From Acheta domesticus (Eukaryota; Arthropoda; Insecta; Orthoptera; Gryllidae), in assembly GCA_031308135.1 (NCBI GenBank), contig JAHLJT010000631.1, positions 218,366,611 through 218,430,610 on the forward strand: DNA of 64,000 nt, read 5' to 3'. The notes under the pieces were generated by a model. That model made no database searches. It was not told the DNA's origin and was given only the letters and a program-made list of their open reading frames with translations. Positions 1-11,799 of the stretch are shown one piece after another; positions within the stretch are counted from its first letter, which is position 1; each line of letters opens with the position of its first letter. The translations under genes were made by a program, and so were the position numbers.

Positions 1-59
1 GGTATCTCCCTCCTAGCGAGGCACGGCCCCAGCCGGGACAAGTTTCCTGACTGGTTTCC

Positions 60-335
60 CAGCATGTGTGGTAGTGTAGTGCATGCTAATGTAAGTGCGT
101 ATATGTAAAGCGTAAGGATAGGACAAGAAAGAGGAAGGAAAGATCGCGCGCGGTCCGTGGCCCGTTTGTTAGGGTACTGCTCCGGCATTCGCCTGGTGTG
201 AATTGGAGAAACCATGGAAAACTACCGATCAGAGCAGCCGGCCGCTAGAACTCTCCTTCAGATAGCGACTGAATTTGACCTAGCTGACAAGCTAGTGTTG
301 AAAATCCTGCCATCGTCTGGACTCTAACCTATGAC
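60..335 (+). repeat. Dispersed repeat R1, copy a
   Basis: This copy matches a second one about 330 bp downstream. Shared landmarks in order are a gtggtagtgtagtgc-type motif, ggaaggaaagat with cgcgcgcggtc, ggcccgtttgt, gagaaaccatggaa, the actactgatcagag-type motif and ctgaattcgacct. It looks like the end of a transposable element of unknown class. A third, inverted copy lies at 12.9-13.2 kb. Confidence 0.6.
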
Positions 336-384
336 CTCCGGGACAGAGAGACTGCAGTAACATCAATTGATGCACTGACCCATC

Positions 385-655
385 TCTCCCGGTATGTTTG
401 GTAGAGTAGTGCTTGTTAGTGTAAGGTTGTACGGTGGAGGAGATTACAAGGAAGAGGATGGAAAGATACGCGCGGTCGGAGGCCCGTTTGTCATGGTACA
501 ACCCTGAGCTTTCGCTTGGTATAGATCGGAGGAACCACGGAATACTACTGATTAGAGTAGGCGACCACTAGAATTTCCAACCAGACAGTGGCTGAATTCG
601 ACCTACCTTTATAAATAAATTCAAAAATCCACCTCCGTCAGGAATCCAACCACTT
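385..655 (+). repeat. Dispersed repeat R1, copy b (tandem with copy a)
   Basis: This is a diverged second copy of the preceding repeat with the same landmarks in the same order (ggtagagtagtgcttgttagtg, gaagaggatggaaagata, ggcccgtttgtcatgg, gaggaaccacgga). The short minus-strand open frame at 292-501 lies across the two copies and has no recognisable product. Confidence 0.6.
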
Positions 656-659
656 GGTT

Positions 660-1085
660 CTCCATGCGCACTCCGTTGCAGGGGATGTCAGAAATAATTA
701 TGCATGTGGCAGCGTGACGTGTGTTGCAGATTGCATTTGCGCCTACTGAAGTAATATAATCTATACCATAGTGATATAATTGAATAGTCTTGTTTCTTAA
801 ATTACATTCTCATAGACAACTCGGAAGGTTCATCAATCCGTTTTTTAATGGTCTGGAAGTCACGTGTTCGAATACATGCGTTATAGTAGTGTGTTGCGGG
901 TGGTGTGTGAGGCGGATTGCATTTTCGCCTCATGATTTGTTTCTTGTACCATTAAAACAATTTCATATAACCCTAATTTGCTTTTGGTGAATTCATAAAT
1001 AATTTCCTAAACAGTCGTAGCATGGTCACTAAATTTTGGTAATTGGTAACTAAAAAACCGTACGTCTTTCATACGTATATTTTAC
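660..1085. other. Unannotated, AT-rich; weak internal duplication
   Basis: No gene is seen. Two segments, at about 655-765 and 840-970, share a pattern (tgtgttgcagattgcatttgcgcct against aggcggattgcattttcgcct), suggesting a decayed repeat. Confidence 0.4.
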
Positions 1086-1345
1086 AGACGACTGTTTTAT
1101 TAGTGTGCCTCGATCGTGGAAAATTCTGTTCGGTCGATGGGCCCTTACTCGCTGGGGAACGTTGTACTTAACTCGTCTGTGGAAGGGAGTTTCTCAAGGT
1201 CTCGCCCTGGAAAGCATGTCTTTGCAGGGCGAGATCATCGAAAACTCCCGCAGGGGAGTTGAGCGCAGTTCCCCGGCGAATGAGATCCCGTCCGCTGAGC
1301 ACAATTCTGCACGATCGAGGCCCATTCATAAAATAGTCGCATTGT
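1086..1345. mobile_element. Foldback / MITE-like hairpin element
   Basis: The left arm (from about 1086) and the reverse complement of the right arm (ending about 1345) match over roughly 110 bp. Both contain GCCTCGATCGTG, a GGGGAAC block, GGGAGTTT and, at the centre, TCTCGCCCTG. The loop between the innermost arms is only about 15 nt. A GC-rich body inside AT-rich flanks and a long imperfect inverted repeat with no coding capacity are typical of a foldback element or non-autonomous TIR transposon. The outer ends (ACGACTGTTTTAT / GCGACTATTTTAT) also pair. No clear target-site duplication was identified. The open frame at 1105-1350 is not treated as a gene. Confidence 0.65.
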
Positions 1346-1683
1346 ACTGAGAAGACAAAATATTAAATATTTTAGAATTTTATTTTTAATATACTTGTTT
1401 CAGTTGTTACATTACTCTCTAAAACTGTAAAACGTTTACTAATAGAGCATTGCTAGATTTTAAATATAATTTGAGAATTCATGTTGTCTGAGCTAATAAA
1501 GTAAATTAATCTCAAAATGTAAATCAAAGAAATGATCTTGAGATATTCGAAGACAAGCAAACAAACGTCTGTACCTCAAAAGCATTACCTCACTCCGTCC
1601 AGCTTGAAACACGTAGTGACAAGCATGGAACGAATTGACTCTAAACTAACAACTAACAATATAACTTCATCTTCCCGAGCTTG

Positions 1684-1723
<40 letters not shown>

Positions 1724-2510
1724 TCGTATATCCAAGAGGGGAAATGCCTAGCTACCACAACCTGAACTTGTACTTCGAAAGTGCCTCTGAGTCTGTAATA
1801 CTCAAACACAAGCAATCGAACGTATCTTGAAACCCCCGACGCAAAGCTGGCAACTCATAGACCTCTAAATATAAAGAGAGCTTCTTAGGTTCCTCTGTGC
1901 TTTAATCGTCTAATCGTCCGAATTCAAGTAAATAAACCTTTTGACCTGAAAAACACAATTTAACTTCGTCCTCTCTTGAAGCACCCAAACTCAAGCGCTC
2001 GAACGCCAAGATCTCCAAATTTCAACTTGAACTCAGGAATACCCTCCGAGTTGGAAACACCCAAAGCCAAGCGTTTAAATGCCTAGTCACTGAAATCTAA
2101 TATTGAATTATTAGTGACGTGTTGTTGGTGGCATTCAAAATCAAAGGGCCGCTTGCAATGGCCATCATCACCAGCTACCTACTGTTTGGAAGCTAAAAAA
2201 TGACAAAAAGTCGTCGTTTCCAGGCTTTCGTAAAGCAGGATGATTGTATCTGATACTTGTATTACAATAAATAATAATGTTGGCTATTTCAAGGCCTCTA
2301 ATCTCTTTTATAAAATCTGAACTCCTGAAAGCTTCACGGGCAAACACCCTATCGGGAAAAAGGTTACAACATCGGATGTTATTAATTTAAACTCGAAATA
2401 TCTAACTCAATGATTACGTCGCCTTCCGCAGCCGGAGTTCATGATGATCTTAACTGTCGCCATGATTTTAACTGTCCGGAATGAGCCACGTCTCTGTCAT
2501 GGTGACTGAC
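1346..2510. other. Unannotated AT-rich stretch with degenerate repeats
   Basis: No gene is seen. Between about 1550 and 2100 a motif of the form acttgaaacacccaaactc followed by aagcg-tcgaacg recurs at least three times with irregular spacing, suggesting a decayed tandem repeat. Confidence 0.35.
1686..1722. repeat. (TA)n microsatellite
   Basis: An uninterrupted TA dinucleotide run of about 37 bp. Confidence 0.95.
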
Positions 2511-2514
2511 GCTT

Positions 2515-2762
2515 TTCCTTCCTGGGGACTTTTTCCAGCTTCAGGTAATGTCGGAAAATCGAAATATTCGACTAGACACATGAGTGTCCCTGGGTCTGCA
2601 GTCAGCAGACTCTCAAGGCGACAACATAATACAACACAGCGGCAACATAATACATGACAGACAAGGGACAAACAAACATGCCCACGGCGAGACTCAATTT
2701 CCCGACCCTTCCGACCCAGGCGTTGAGTCGGCAACCGCTCTAGCCACCTCAGCCATCCACGT
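2515..2762 (-). mobile_element. tRNA-derived SINE, copy 1
   Basis: Read on the minus strand, this begins GGATGGCTGAGGTGGCTAGA, a tRNA (Leu/Ser-like) 5' half carrying the Pol III A box. A degraded B-box region follows, then a body with TTTGTCCCTTGTCT, CATGTATTATG and CTGCTGACTGCAGACC. It ends with GAAGCTGGAAAAAGTCCCCA near 2517-2543. The copy at 63071-63347 has the same order of head, body and GAAGCTGGAAAAAGGCCCAG end, so this is a genuine family. The open frames here on both strands are not genes. Confidence 0.75.
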
Positions 2763-3146
2763 CGGCTCTTGATGGCTGACGATGCGGCCAAAATATTGTG
2801 ACCATCCTCAGATCAAGCCGTCGTTTTCTGGCTTTCGAACAGCAGGTAACTGATGATGTGATCAAGACCTGCTCTTAGAAATAATAATATCAGTTGGCCA
2901 AGACAACGCCTCTGATCCTTTTATTAAAATTATAACCTGAATGTCATAAGACTCTTTGGGTTTAATGATACAAGGTCAAGAAGGCGAACGCCTACACCTT
3001 ATACTCTCAACCTAAATTTGCCCCACTGAAGTCGATGTCCACTAAGCCAAAAGGGCAAAAGCCCTATCTCAAAGCAACACTATTTTTTCTAAGGACATTT
3101 TATCCAGCCGACAGCCGGTTACTATTATGACCAGATGGAACGCGTA

Positions 3147-3312
3147 CACTAGACACTAACAAACTCCAATCTGTGATCCGCAGAACGCGATGCCTTCACA
3201 CACACATGAGAGACAACGGACAGACAACCATAACCAAACGGATCTAGAGCCCACGACCCTTCGGGCCAAATCTCTGAGTCGGTACACGCTCTTAGCCACC
3301 TCGGCCATCCAG
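3147..3312 (-). mobile_element. tRNA-derived SINE, copy 2 (3'-truncated)
   Basis: The minus strand starts GGATGGCCGAGGTGGCTAAG, the same tRNA-like head as the copies at 2.5-2.76 and 63.1 kb. It shares the CGACTC... and TGTCTCTCATGTGTGTG body and the CAGTGTCTAGTG-type motif (here ttagtgtctagtg at its left end). The GAAGCTGGAAAAAG end is not seen, so the copy is truncated. Confidence 0.65.
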
Positions 3313-3503
3313 GTCTGTAGAAACGTTTACGACATCGAATACTATGAAACTAAACACAAAATATCTACCCCAACATTGCAAATGACTCTACGCTAAAAAC
3401 ATCGAACAAGCTGTGGACTTCGCACTCCAAAGTCTAGAGCCGCAGCATAGCAAGACTTAATGTCTCCAAGACAGCGCGAGAATCACATCTCGAGAGCACT
3501 CAC

Positions 3504-3521
3504 CAGCAGCGTGGGTCTCAT
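3504..3521 (-). CDS. Lone first coding exon (MRPTLL) of a fifth cluster paralogue; rest not in window
   Basis: The minus strand reads ATG AGA CCC ACG CTG CTG followed by the splice donor GTGAGT. It is 18 nt, phase 0, the same length and phase as the MNTMLL micro-exon of genes A to D, with the same CTGCTG|GTGAG boundary. Its upstream sequence shares the gggacggctccgggcgctct block with the other promoters, and a TTAAAA box ends 81 bp from the ATG (80 bp in the others). No matching exon 2 (signal-peptide continuation plus Gly-rich repeat) lies between 1 and 3503. The gene must therefore continue left of the window, or this is a stranded promoter/exon relic. Function is inferred only from paralogy: a secreted cuticle-type protein. 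Confidence 0.6.
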
Positions 3522-3625
3522 GGTGGAGAGAGAGAGAGCGGTGGCGGCTGCTGGGACGGCTCCGGGCGCTCTGCCTTGGCCGGCGCCGCGGCGCGCTTTT
3601 AAGGCGCGGGTCCCGACTTCGCTCC
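3522..3625 (-). promoter_or_regulatory. Core promoter and 5' UTR of the lone MRPTLL exon
   Basis: A TTAAAA box (plus-strand ttttaa at 3597-3602) lies in a GC-rich context, followed at the usual distance by the conserved 5' UTR block. Unlike the other promoters it has no CA/TG tract upstream, but lies in a CpG-rich stretch reaching about 3800. The long open frames over 3457-3945 on both strands are a by-product of that GC-rich composition. Confidence 0.6.
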
Positions 3626-3829
3626 CGGACGCTCTCCGCCCCCCTCTCTCCCTCTCCCGCTCGCGTGGAGTGGAGTCGCGTCGCGCCGCGCCGTTCCGCT
3701 CGCGGCTGCCCGGCCGTGGCGGTCGCGCCACGCGACGCTCCCGCCGCCCACGGCCGCGGACGCGACAACCGGAGGGCAGAGCGGGCAAAGACCCCGCACG
3801 CGGAGAAAGGGGCTGTTCGCTTGCGCCGA

Positions 3830-6420
3830 CAATAGGGGGTTATGGTGTCGTGTGCAGCAGCAACACAAAGGGTCGTTTCGGCACTTGCTCGGTGTGTCGG
3901 GGGAAACTGGGAAGAAGTGGTCCAGATGAGTGCAATTGACTCCAAACCTTTTTTAAAAAATAATCTATTTTTCTTGATCGGCAGTTTGTGCTTTACAAGT
4001 GTGCTTAATAACGTTGTAATATAATTATTTTACATCTGGAGGATTATCTAGAAGGAACCACTAAATAACATTTTTTTCGGAAATTGATGTCGAGGTTTTA
4101 CCAATCTTAGAAAAAGAACGTTTGTATGTAAATCTAATCCAAGCTGATAAGAAAGTTATTGTAGGCGTGCTCCTGTAGTAAGAATTTATTTCGTTCATTG
4201 GATCAAATGTCGTCATAACATATTACGCCAATATTACTTATCGTCCTTGTTCCTTTTCATTTCGTTCGCAGGCAGAGTTACGGTTAGATTTAGAGGCAGA
4301 ATTCTGTATATGTGTAATCGAATTTTGTTCTTTTTTGCACGTTTCTTTGTCAGTTCAGTGAATTAAGTAAACTGAATTAATTAATTGAATGAATGATTTT
4401 TTTAAACTGACCTTAACCCTGAAATCAAATAATGTAGCATTATAAAATAATAAAGTACCATTACTATAAAAATCATAAATCCGTAGGACACACGTCATGA
4501 TACTAAATTAATGTTCATAACAACAAATGTAAATATACGAGTGTTGGGAGAAAAATCGTGGCGACTATTGTTAAGTAAGAGTTTCAATACATTTATTTCT
4601 CATTTTTCCCCCGATGTAAAGATTAAAAATAAAATTAACAATGAATTACTCATATTTCAATTAAAATTAACTGTTCTTTAAAATAACACAATAATCTAAA
4701 TATATTTTATATACATTCTTCATAAATTACCACTCATAATATTACTGACTTTCTTTTCAACTACGTAAATAAATAAATTTTGGAAGGGCATTTTATTAGA
4801 AACTTCCAATTTTCTTTATTTTTTGCGAAATGATAGCTGATATCTACACTAATTAATTAGTCATAGAAGAGCATTATTAGTGGTAAAAGTAATTTTACAT
4901 TATTTAACTTTGCGTGTGTCTACAAAAAAGAATATATAAAGAGTTGAAAGAAAAAATAAGGTAAAACAAAAAAAACAACAACTAGAAAGGCCAAACGTAT
5001 CTTGTATCTAGTATTGTTAGAAACCGTGACTTCCTGCTAGGCTGCTTAGGATAAGTGCATTTCATTGCTGATTAAGAGCAGAAATATCTTCCTCTAGTAT
5101 GTACCATGCACGCTTTATAAACAGATATGTAATCAACGTCTTTTTATCAAGGCCTTGAATTCAGTAACGTAAAGGTGGCGCATGAGCTGGAGTTTCAGTT
5201 TTTATATCGAACGTTTGGAGAGTTGTAGCTCTCCAATGTATTTCAAAGCGCCATGTGACTTGAGATTTAACATATTTTTAAAATTTATTTCTTTAGAATT
5301 TTTGTCGCCGCCGAATCCAGCAAATTTCGCAAACAACTACTCATTTTTAACTTCATCTATTTGCTTTGAAGTTCATTATAATTCGATTCTTCTAGCTGAA
5401 TATTCTAAAGAAATTTATTGCTTTGATACAGATAATATTTTTACCTAATTTCAAGATATAATCCTTAGAATGTTGTTAACGGTAATACATTCATATTGAA
5501 AATGTATCTTCTATCACTATATCACAGAGAAAGAAATAAAATTTTGAAATTATTATCCACGTATTTAGTCACAATTTAATCTTTAGAGTCGATTGTATAG
5601 AAGATGTTTGTAGTGTAGAACAGGACGCCAACTAAAATTCAATCGTTCTGCTTTGAACTTCGAGTGCACTGAAATATTTTTCACAATTATCAAGAACGTC
5701 TTATCCCAGAATATTCTGACCATTTTAGTATTGAATATTTTGCATAAATTTTATAACGGTGAAGCACGTACTACAGCAAGAGTATGAAAAATTGGACCTT
5801 TTTTCCAACCAAGATTTTCTCAAAAACAGGAGAAATTATTTAAGTGGTGGAAGGAAGTATTGAAATCCCTCTTAAACGATTCAAGTATTTGTTCAAAACC
5901 TTTCACTTAAAAAAATCTTGATACTGGTAATCATTTATTCTATTTCTCTTGATACTTTACATAAAATACTCTTCCCTTTATGTAGCCTTATTTGTTTCTA
6001 AATATACATTTTGTGAGAGAAAATATACAACGAAATATTGATATCTATTACACTAAGAAATAAGCGATTTCAGATGAGTGAAAAAATAACGTATAGCCTG
6101 AGAAAAAAACATTACACCTGGGGTCATTCACAATTGATGTAACAAAAAATTAACAATATATTTAAAAGGGAGAAAGTATGCGGAAATTGTTATAGACTTA
6201 GGTGAAGTACGTAGAAATTCATATCTAAAAGACAGAGTTAACTCGCAAATATTTGAAATAATAATGCAAAAGTGTAATCATGGGGAAAATGAAATTGTTA
6301 AATGTTCATGCAAACTGTAATCTGATTGTTGTAACTATTGTCTAGCACAGATATTTATGTCCGTGCTGTTACTGTGATTAAAATTAAAATGGAAAACTAA
6401 AATAATGAAGTAAATTATTG
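3830..6420. other. AT-rich non-coding stretch
   Basis: No gene, RNA or recognisable element was found. Short open frames such as 5182-5448 have no family resemblance and ordinary AT-rich composition. Confidence 0.5.
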
Positions 6421-7420
6421 GGCTAGTACAGCACACACTTTCTCTCATTATTTTAAAATTTGCAATTTTCGAAAATCCAGCAAATCAACGGAAATGAGAC
6501 TCGCACTTTTCTTTTGAGCGTCCCCTCTTCTATCAGTTAAAAAATAAAAGGAAGAAATTGAAGCAGTTTTTTATATTTTTCCATACTTGCAATAATTTCA
6601 AGCGTACATTACGCGACAACTACCATTTTTATAAAATACTGTACCTAATACTTTTTAAAAATATTATTTTTTACAAGTGACTTTGTTTAAATCTAAAATC
6701 TCTCTCTTAAATTTTGTAGTTTTAAAATGTTAAATTTTTGTAATTATGAAAAAACAGAGGTCACAGAAAATGACACTAGCACCATATATTTTACTGTCAC
6801 ACGAGGAGAAAATTTAAACATAAAAAATATTAGTGCCGTTTTTAAGAAAAAAATGTTTAAAACTTTTAAAATCGTGTATTATTTGCGTAAAAATACACTA
6901 AAACTATTCGTAATTTCGAAAAATTGGACACTACTTAATTTCAAGATCAGTGTAGAAAACAGATTATATTAAGAAAATATCTCAATCTTCAATTTTATAG
7001 CTGTAGAAAGACGCTCAAACAGTTCACTTTTGCAATTTTCGAAAAAACTCGAATTTCAACGATCATGAGACCTGCACCATTCTCTCAATAGGCCTTTACG
7101 CTCTCCGAGAACAAAGTTTATTAAAGAATGTAAGAGCCATTTTTGAGAAATTTTGAAAATTTTTTGAGACTATGTAAAGCACCATCAGAAATGAAATTAT
7201 CCGTTTGAAATTCTCCAAGTCTCGATTTAGCTATCGGTTTTGGGGAGAAAATCCTCTGAACAGTTTAGACGTTAGCGTTGACGACAGACGGATGGACAGA
7301 CAGCCAGACGTTTGTCCATCAATCATTTTCGATATCATGGACTCACAAAACGTGGATTCTGGCTACACGTGTTAGAGGAAGTAATTTACTATATTCAACA
7401 ACATGGTTTATTCACGTTTT
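6420..7420 (+). repeat. Dispersed repeat R2 with GACGGACAGAC core, copy a
   Basis: The stretch ends in a short (GACGGA/GACA)n tract at about 7278-7312, followed by a tatcatggactcacaaaacg-type end. Its body (tttcgaaaaattggacac, tttcaagatcagtgtagaaaacagatt, gctgtagaaagacgctc) matches 28.5-29.25 kb in the same order. This indicates a dispersed element carrying a microsatellite. No coding capacity was recognised. Confidence 0.55.
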
Positions 7421-10205
7421 CGCTACTAGTGCCCGACAATAGGAATTTTTCTTTCAAGTTGGCCATTTTCCGCCGCAGATTACACTACTTTTTCTTACAT
7501 TCTTAAGGGCAAGAAAGTGAAAACAAATGAGTACCAGTAGTTTTGGTTTATTATTGTAATATTGTTGACATTCCAAATATTTGAATAAAAGGCATCACTA
7601 CCAAAATTTTCATTTATAAGAGCAAATTTCGACGGCTTAGCCATCATCATCGTCCTTATCAGCCAGAAGCCAGAAATTTGCCTAGCGGTTTTCATACATG
7701 GGATTTGATGATGCCGAAGCTTCATATAATCCGTTGAGAGCTGCTTATTTAATAAAAGAATATTGATAATGATAACACCCTTCATTCTGAACAAATGATC
7801 CAAGGATTCAAAGAAGGTCTCCAGGTATGGCAAGAGGGTTAGGAGGCAATATGCAGTGGAACGAGAGGCAAGTAAACAGGAGAACCCTGCGATAATCTGA
7901 TGCAAAGGTGCTTTGTTCACATCTATCGATCGAGATTTCTTCTTCAGTAACCCAATACAAAAATCAGCAAAATTTTGAATTTTGAATTTTGCTAATTAGC
8001 AAAATTCGAATGATTTCACTTTCCTACAATTGTCTTGCACCTTCTCGTGATTCATAACCAGAAATCAACAACAATGCTTCTTCTGGCTTAACATTACCGC
8101 AAAAGACAAGTCGCGTGCGCCAAAGGAAAGTGAAGAAAAGACCTTTTGCACTCGGATGATGATAGTTCGGAGATTTTTCTCCCATTGTACTGTGATTACA
8201 ATCATGTTCGCATCTGGTATTAACACGAAGCCGCGTCATCTAAGTGTACCGGGGTGTCAACTGAAAAGGGGGCTGTGTCATGAATGATAAAGTCAATGTT
8301 TCCCAATCACACTTTAGTCTGTGGTCCTCGTACCCCAAACTACCACAAACAAACCAATCTTTTTCTTCTGACGTACGTAATTTGAGACAGCTTGAAACAT
8401 TTGACAATATTGCCTGGACATTTACTTACATGTGTACATTTCTAAAATACAGAAAAATTAAAGTGTTTATATTTGATTTCTTTTAATGCTAATCATGAGC
8501 TTCTAATGTTGTTCTCATGTTCAGAAATTTGTTTTTCCTCCGTTTTAGGGAGTGAAATGCATACAATGTTTTTTAAAGAAACAGGTATGGCAAAACTTAC
8601 TTTTGTAAAGAAAATTAACGTTTTTTCTGGTAAAATGTACGCTATAAAATTATTTTCCTTGGAAACGTTTGAATAAATAAAACACAATTTTAAATATCAC
8701 GTAATTCGCAGATCTTTAACGATTCCATGTAACACCATGATCGTAGCTTCTTCCCAAGTGCGCAGAAGCCACTTGAAGCTGTAAGAGATGATTTTGATGC
8801 CCCTCTTTTTCAGCTCACAGTGAATAGCTTTAAGTTTATTTATTCACGGTAGGTGTGAATGAACAGAATGGAATTTGAATGATGGGAACGGCAGTGACGA
8901 TGTCCAGGACAGAGTTTTCGTCGCATCGCTGTGTGCTGGTTTTCGACGAAAGGGTAGTTTTAAAACATAAGAACTTTTAGGGAAATTAAGAGGATATATG
9001 TTCAAGGCCCAGAATTTTAATTTAGAAATAATTTAAGTTTAAAATGGTCTGGAGAAAAGTAATGCTGACCATCATATTCATAAAAGCCAGTAAAGTTAAA
9101 TATTTAACTTGGCCCGAACCAAAAGATATATATTTATATATTGCATATATTGCAAGAAAGATATATTGCAGTCGCAATTCATACGCCGCTGTAATTTCAG
9201 TATAAAGATCAATCGTTATTATTTAGAAAGTGCATGGTATGTTAAAACACCAAATTCAGTTTCCCATAATAATAAAAAATTATTTCCAGCCGTGAACACT
9301 TACGAGTGGTAATTTTCAGACTCACGAAGAAGAATACAAGGTATTCAGGACCATTCTGATTACAAGGTATTCAGAAGTGGAGTTTTGTGGGGGCGTATAG
9401 TAAAAACCTGATCTAGCCAAAATTTAAATTAAATATAGAAGTAATAAGAAAGATGTATAAATGAAATAAATTAGTAAATAATAGAGATAAAAGGGAGTAT
9501 TTCAATATGCAGTATTTTGTGTCGTCACTTTTCTACAGCACTTCCTTCTGTGCGATATATTCGCCCGGATTCAGCTAGTTGTACTTTATGGATGGAGCAA
9601 AGGTACATGGTGTGTTCCTCTATTTAAAGTATGAGGCAAATCTTATCCATTTTAATCCATATTTTGTACAAGGAACGCAATTATCTCATAATATAACGAA
9701 ATAAGCCGCACAGTACTTTTCGAAACTATAACTTAGTGGCTAAAACAATTGTTGAACAATCCAACAAATGTCTTAAAGTACTCACATTTTACAATATTCA
9801 GCCATATATTAGGAATAAATTATTTTTTTGGTTCACCATCAACAATTTTTGGGTTTTAAAAATTTGATCATTCCAGTTTTAAGGAAACAGAGAACCATCA
9901 ATATCTTCTTACTGGCTCCTGTTTCAAACGTCACTATTTTCAGTACACAGTCTAAGAGGTCAAGAACAAACTCGAGTGGTCACAACCAAGCGATAATATT
10001 TAGAAACATTTATTAGCGAGAACCTTACTAATCCTTTACGTATCTTCACTTATACATTAAGAGCTCCCATAGAATTCGATATTACACTTGTTGTTTGATA
10101 GTTCTTCTAAGTTTCTGCATTAACATCTTCTATTGTGATTAAAAATGTGTGACTCTCTCACTGCAAATTCTCCATAATTATAATTATGGGCTAGTTGGTA
10201 ATAAA
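7420..10205. other. AT-rich non-coding stretch
   Basis: No recognisable gene. The longest open frame (7495-7920, minus, 141 aa) resembles no family I know and has no flanking gene signals. A short direct duplication of aaaattttgaattttgaattttgc lies near 7970-7990. Confidence 0.45.
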
Positions 10206-10209
10206 TCAT

Positions 10210-10640
10210 TGTTCCTTCCTGGGAGACCTGCGTGATCGCGGCTGCGTCTTCCCATCCGCAAGAAAGCGGTCGCGAAACTGCGGTGACGGTGGGAGCGGCG
10301 TTGGCGAGAGGAAATGTCTCTCGAGATGAAATTCACCTGACGGCTGGCTCTCAGCGCGATCTCTCCGATCTTCTGAAGAGCTCCGAAGCGCCGCGCAGAG
10401 CCGCACGCCGATCGGGAAAAGGCTGCACCGGGGGCGCCACAAGTGGCCAGGCGCGCCTGCCCTCAATGCGCCCGCACCCACTTCGTCCGCGCCACACCAC
10501 TTACTCGCCCGCCCGCTCGCCCGCCCGCCCCTGCCCGCCCCGGCCGCCCCCGCACGCCTCTGCTCGCCCCGCCCACACCGCCCTCCCTGCCCACCCGCCC
10601 CGCCTCCCCGGTCCTCCCTCGTCCGTCACCGAGTTGTTCA
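10210..10640. promoter_or_regulatory. CpG-rich island, possible minus-strand 5' UTR/promoter
   Basis: A sharp GC-rich, CpG-rich island stands out in AT-rich DNA. On the minus strand it contains a plausible donor (CCGTCAG|GTGAAT, near 10337) downstream of a GC-rich leader. The right half (10490-10620) is low-complexity CCCGCCCG. It does not match the cluster promoters. It could be the promoter or non-coding first exon of an unrelated gene, or simple sequence. The 151- and 91-aa open frames have no recognised domains. Confidence 0.3.
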
Positions 10641-10954
10641 GTATTTTAATTTTTTTAAACTACTTTTGTACAATGGTAATATTTTAAACTGCAATTTAAA
10701 TCTTGATTACAAAAAACGTTGATTATAAAATTAAGATAACCGTCAAATTTAAGGTAGAATATACTTCAAACTAAGTATGAAGTGTTGTGTATTACTAGGA
10801 CCTTTTACTTCGAAATGCTTCGACATATTCAAAACGCCGGTATTTTAAGCATCGTTGTTTTGGTCGATGTTTTAATAGGCATCAAAACATTTTGGTGATG
10901 TATCGAAATAAAGACTGTATCGAGGTTTTTCTAACTTCGCCATGACTACTTTTA

Positions 10955-11700
10955 TCAATCCACCACCGACCAGCCCGCCCATGCACCAACTCCCCCCCAC
11001 CACACCAACCCGTCGACCTCCAACCATCCATCCACTCAACCCCCACCCACCAACCCGCCCAGTGACCAACCGTCTACTCATCAACCCGATCACGCATTAA
11101 CCTGCCCAATTATCAAACCGCTGACTCACCAATCACACCCACCAATCAGCCCGCTCATTAACTCACCCACTACCAACCCGATTACCCATCAACCAGCACT
11201 CAAAAACACCTCCTACCTATCAGCGAATGACTGCCTCCAATTAAAGCTTGACTGCCTCCAATGCGAGTTTAACTGACACTAATCCGTGCTTGAAACCAAT
11301 CTGCTCTTCACCAATCCATCCATCACTCACCCACCTACTATCCTGTCCATCTTCTAAGCTACCAACTAATCAGTTCATCAACTCTCCCGGTCTGCCTTCG
11401 AAGTAACCTCCCGACACACCCTGCCATAGTGACAAACCAATAAGCTAATTAAGCCATCTACCCTGCCACCCTTCCACTCAACGAAGCTCCCACACATCGA
11501 AATAATCGAGGACCATCCACCACTCACACTTTCTCATGCACTCGCCAACCGACAACTCATCCGTTTCTCGATTCATCCATCACCCCAAAAACTTGCTTAT
11601 TCCTCAAATTGAAATCCCTACCCACCCTACATTTTATCCATCTCGCCCACCCACTCTTCCGCCCGCTCACTCGACCGCCTGAATTCTGCCCTCCCACTCG
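10955..11700. repeat. Degenerate CCAACC/CCATCC-type low-complexity tract
   Basis: Short pyrimidine/A-rich words (ccaacccg, ccaccaac, ccatccatc, ctcacccac) are irregularly repeated over about 700 bp, fading to the right. This looks like a decayed simple-sequence array. The open frames in it are compositional. Confidence 0.7.
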
Positions 11701-11799
11701 CCGAAAGTCTCTTGCGCCACATCTAGCTCTCTTTCTGCCTTTTCGGAGGTGGGTTTCCCTCTCCTTTCCTCTCGACCGCCATTTGCCATTTCAGGGTAC

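Noticed and set aside
2468..2791. 107-aa minus-strand frame
   Set aside because: It covers a tRNA-derived SINE; the frame is accidental.
3457..3945. 159-162-aa open frames on both strands around 3.5-3.9 kb
   Set aside because: The CpG-rich composition keeps frames open. The supported feature is the 18-nt exon and its promoter; the longer frames read through its splice donor and TATA-like box.
7495..7920. 141-aa minus-strand open frame
   Set aside because: No recognisable family, no splice or promoter context, and composition like the surrounding AT-rich DNA.
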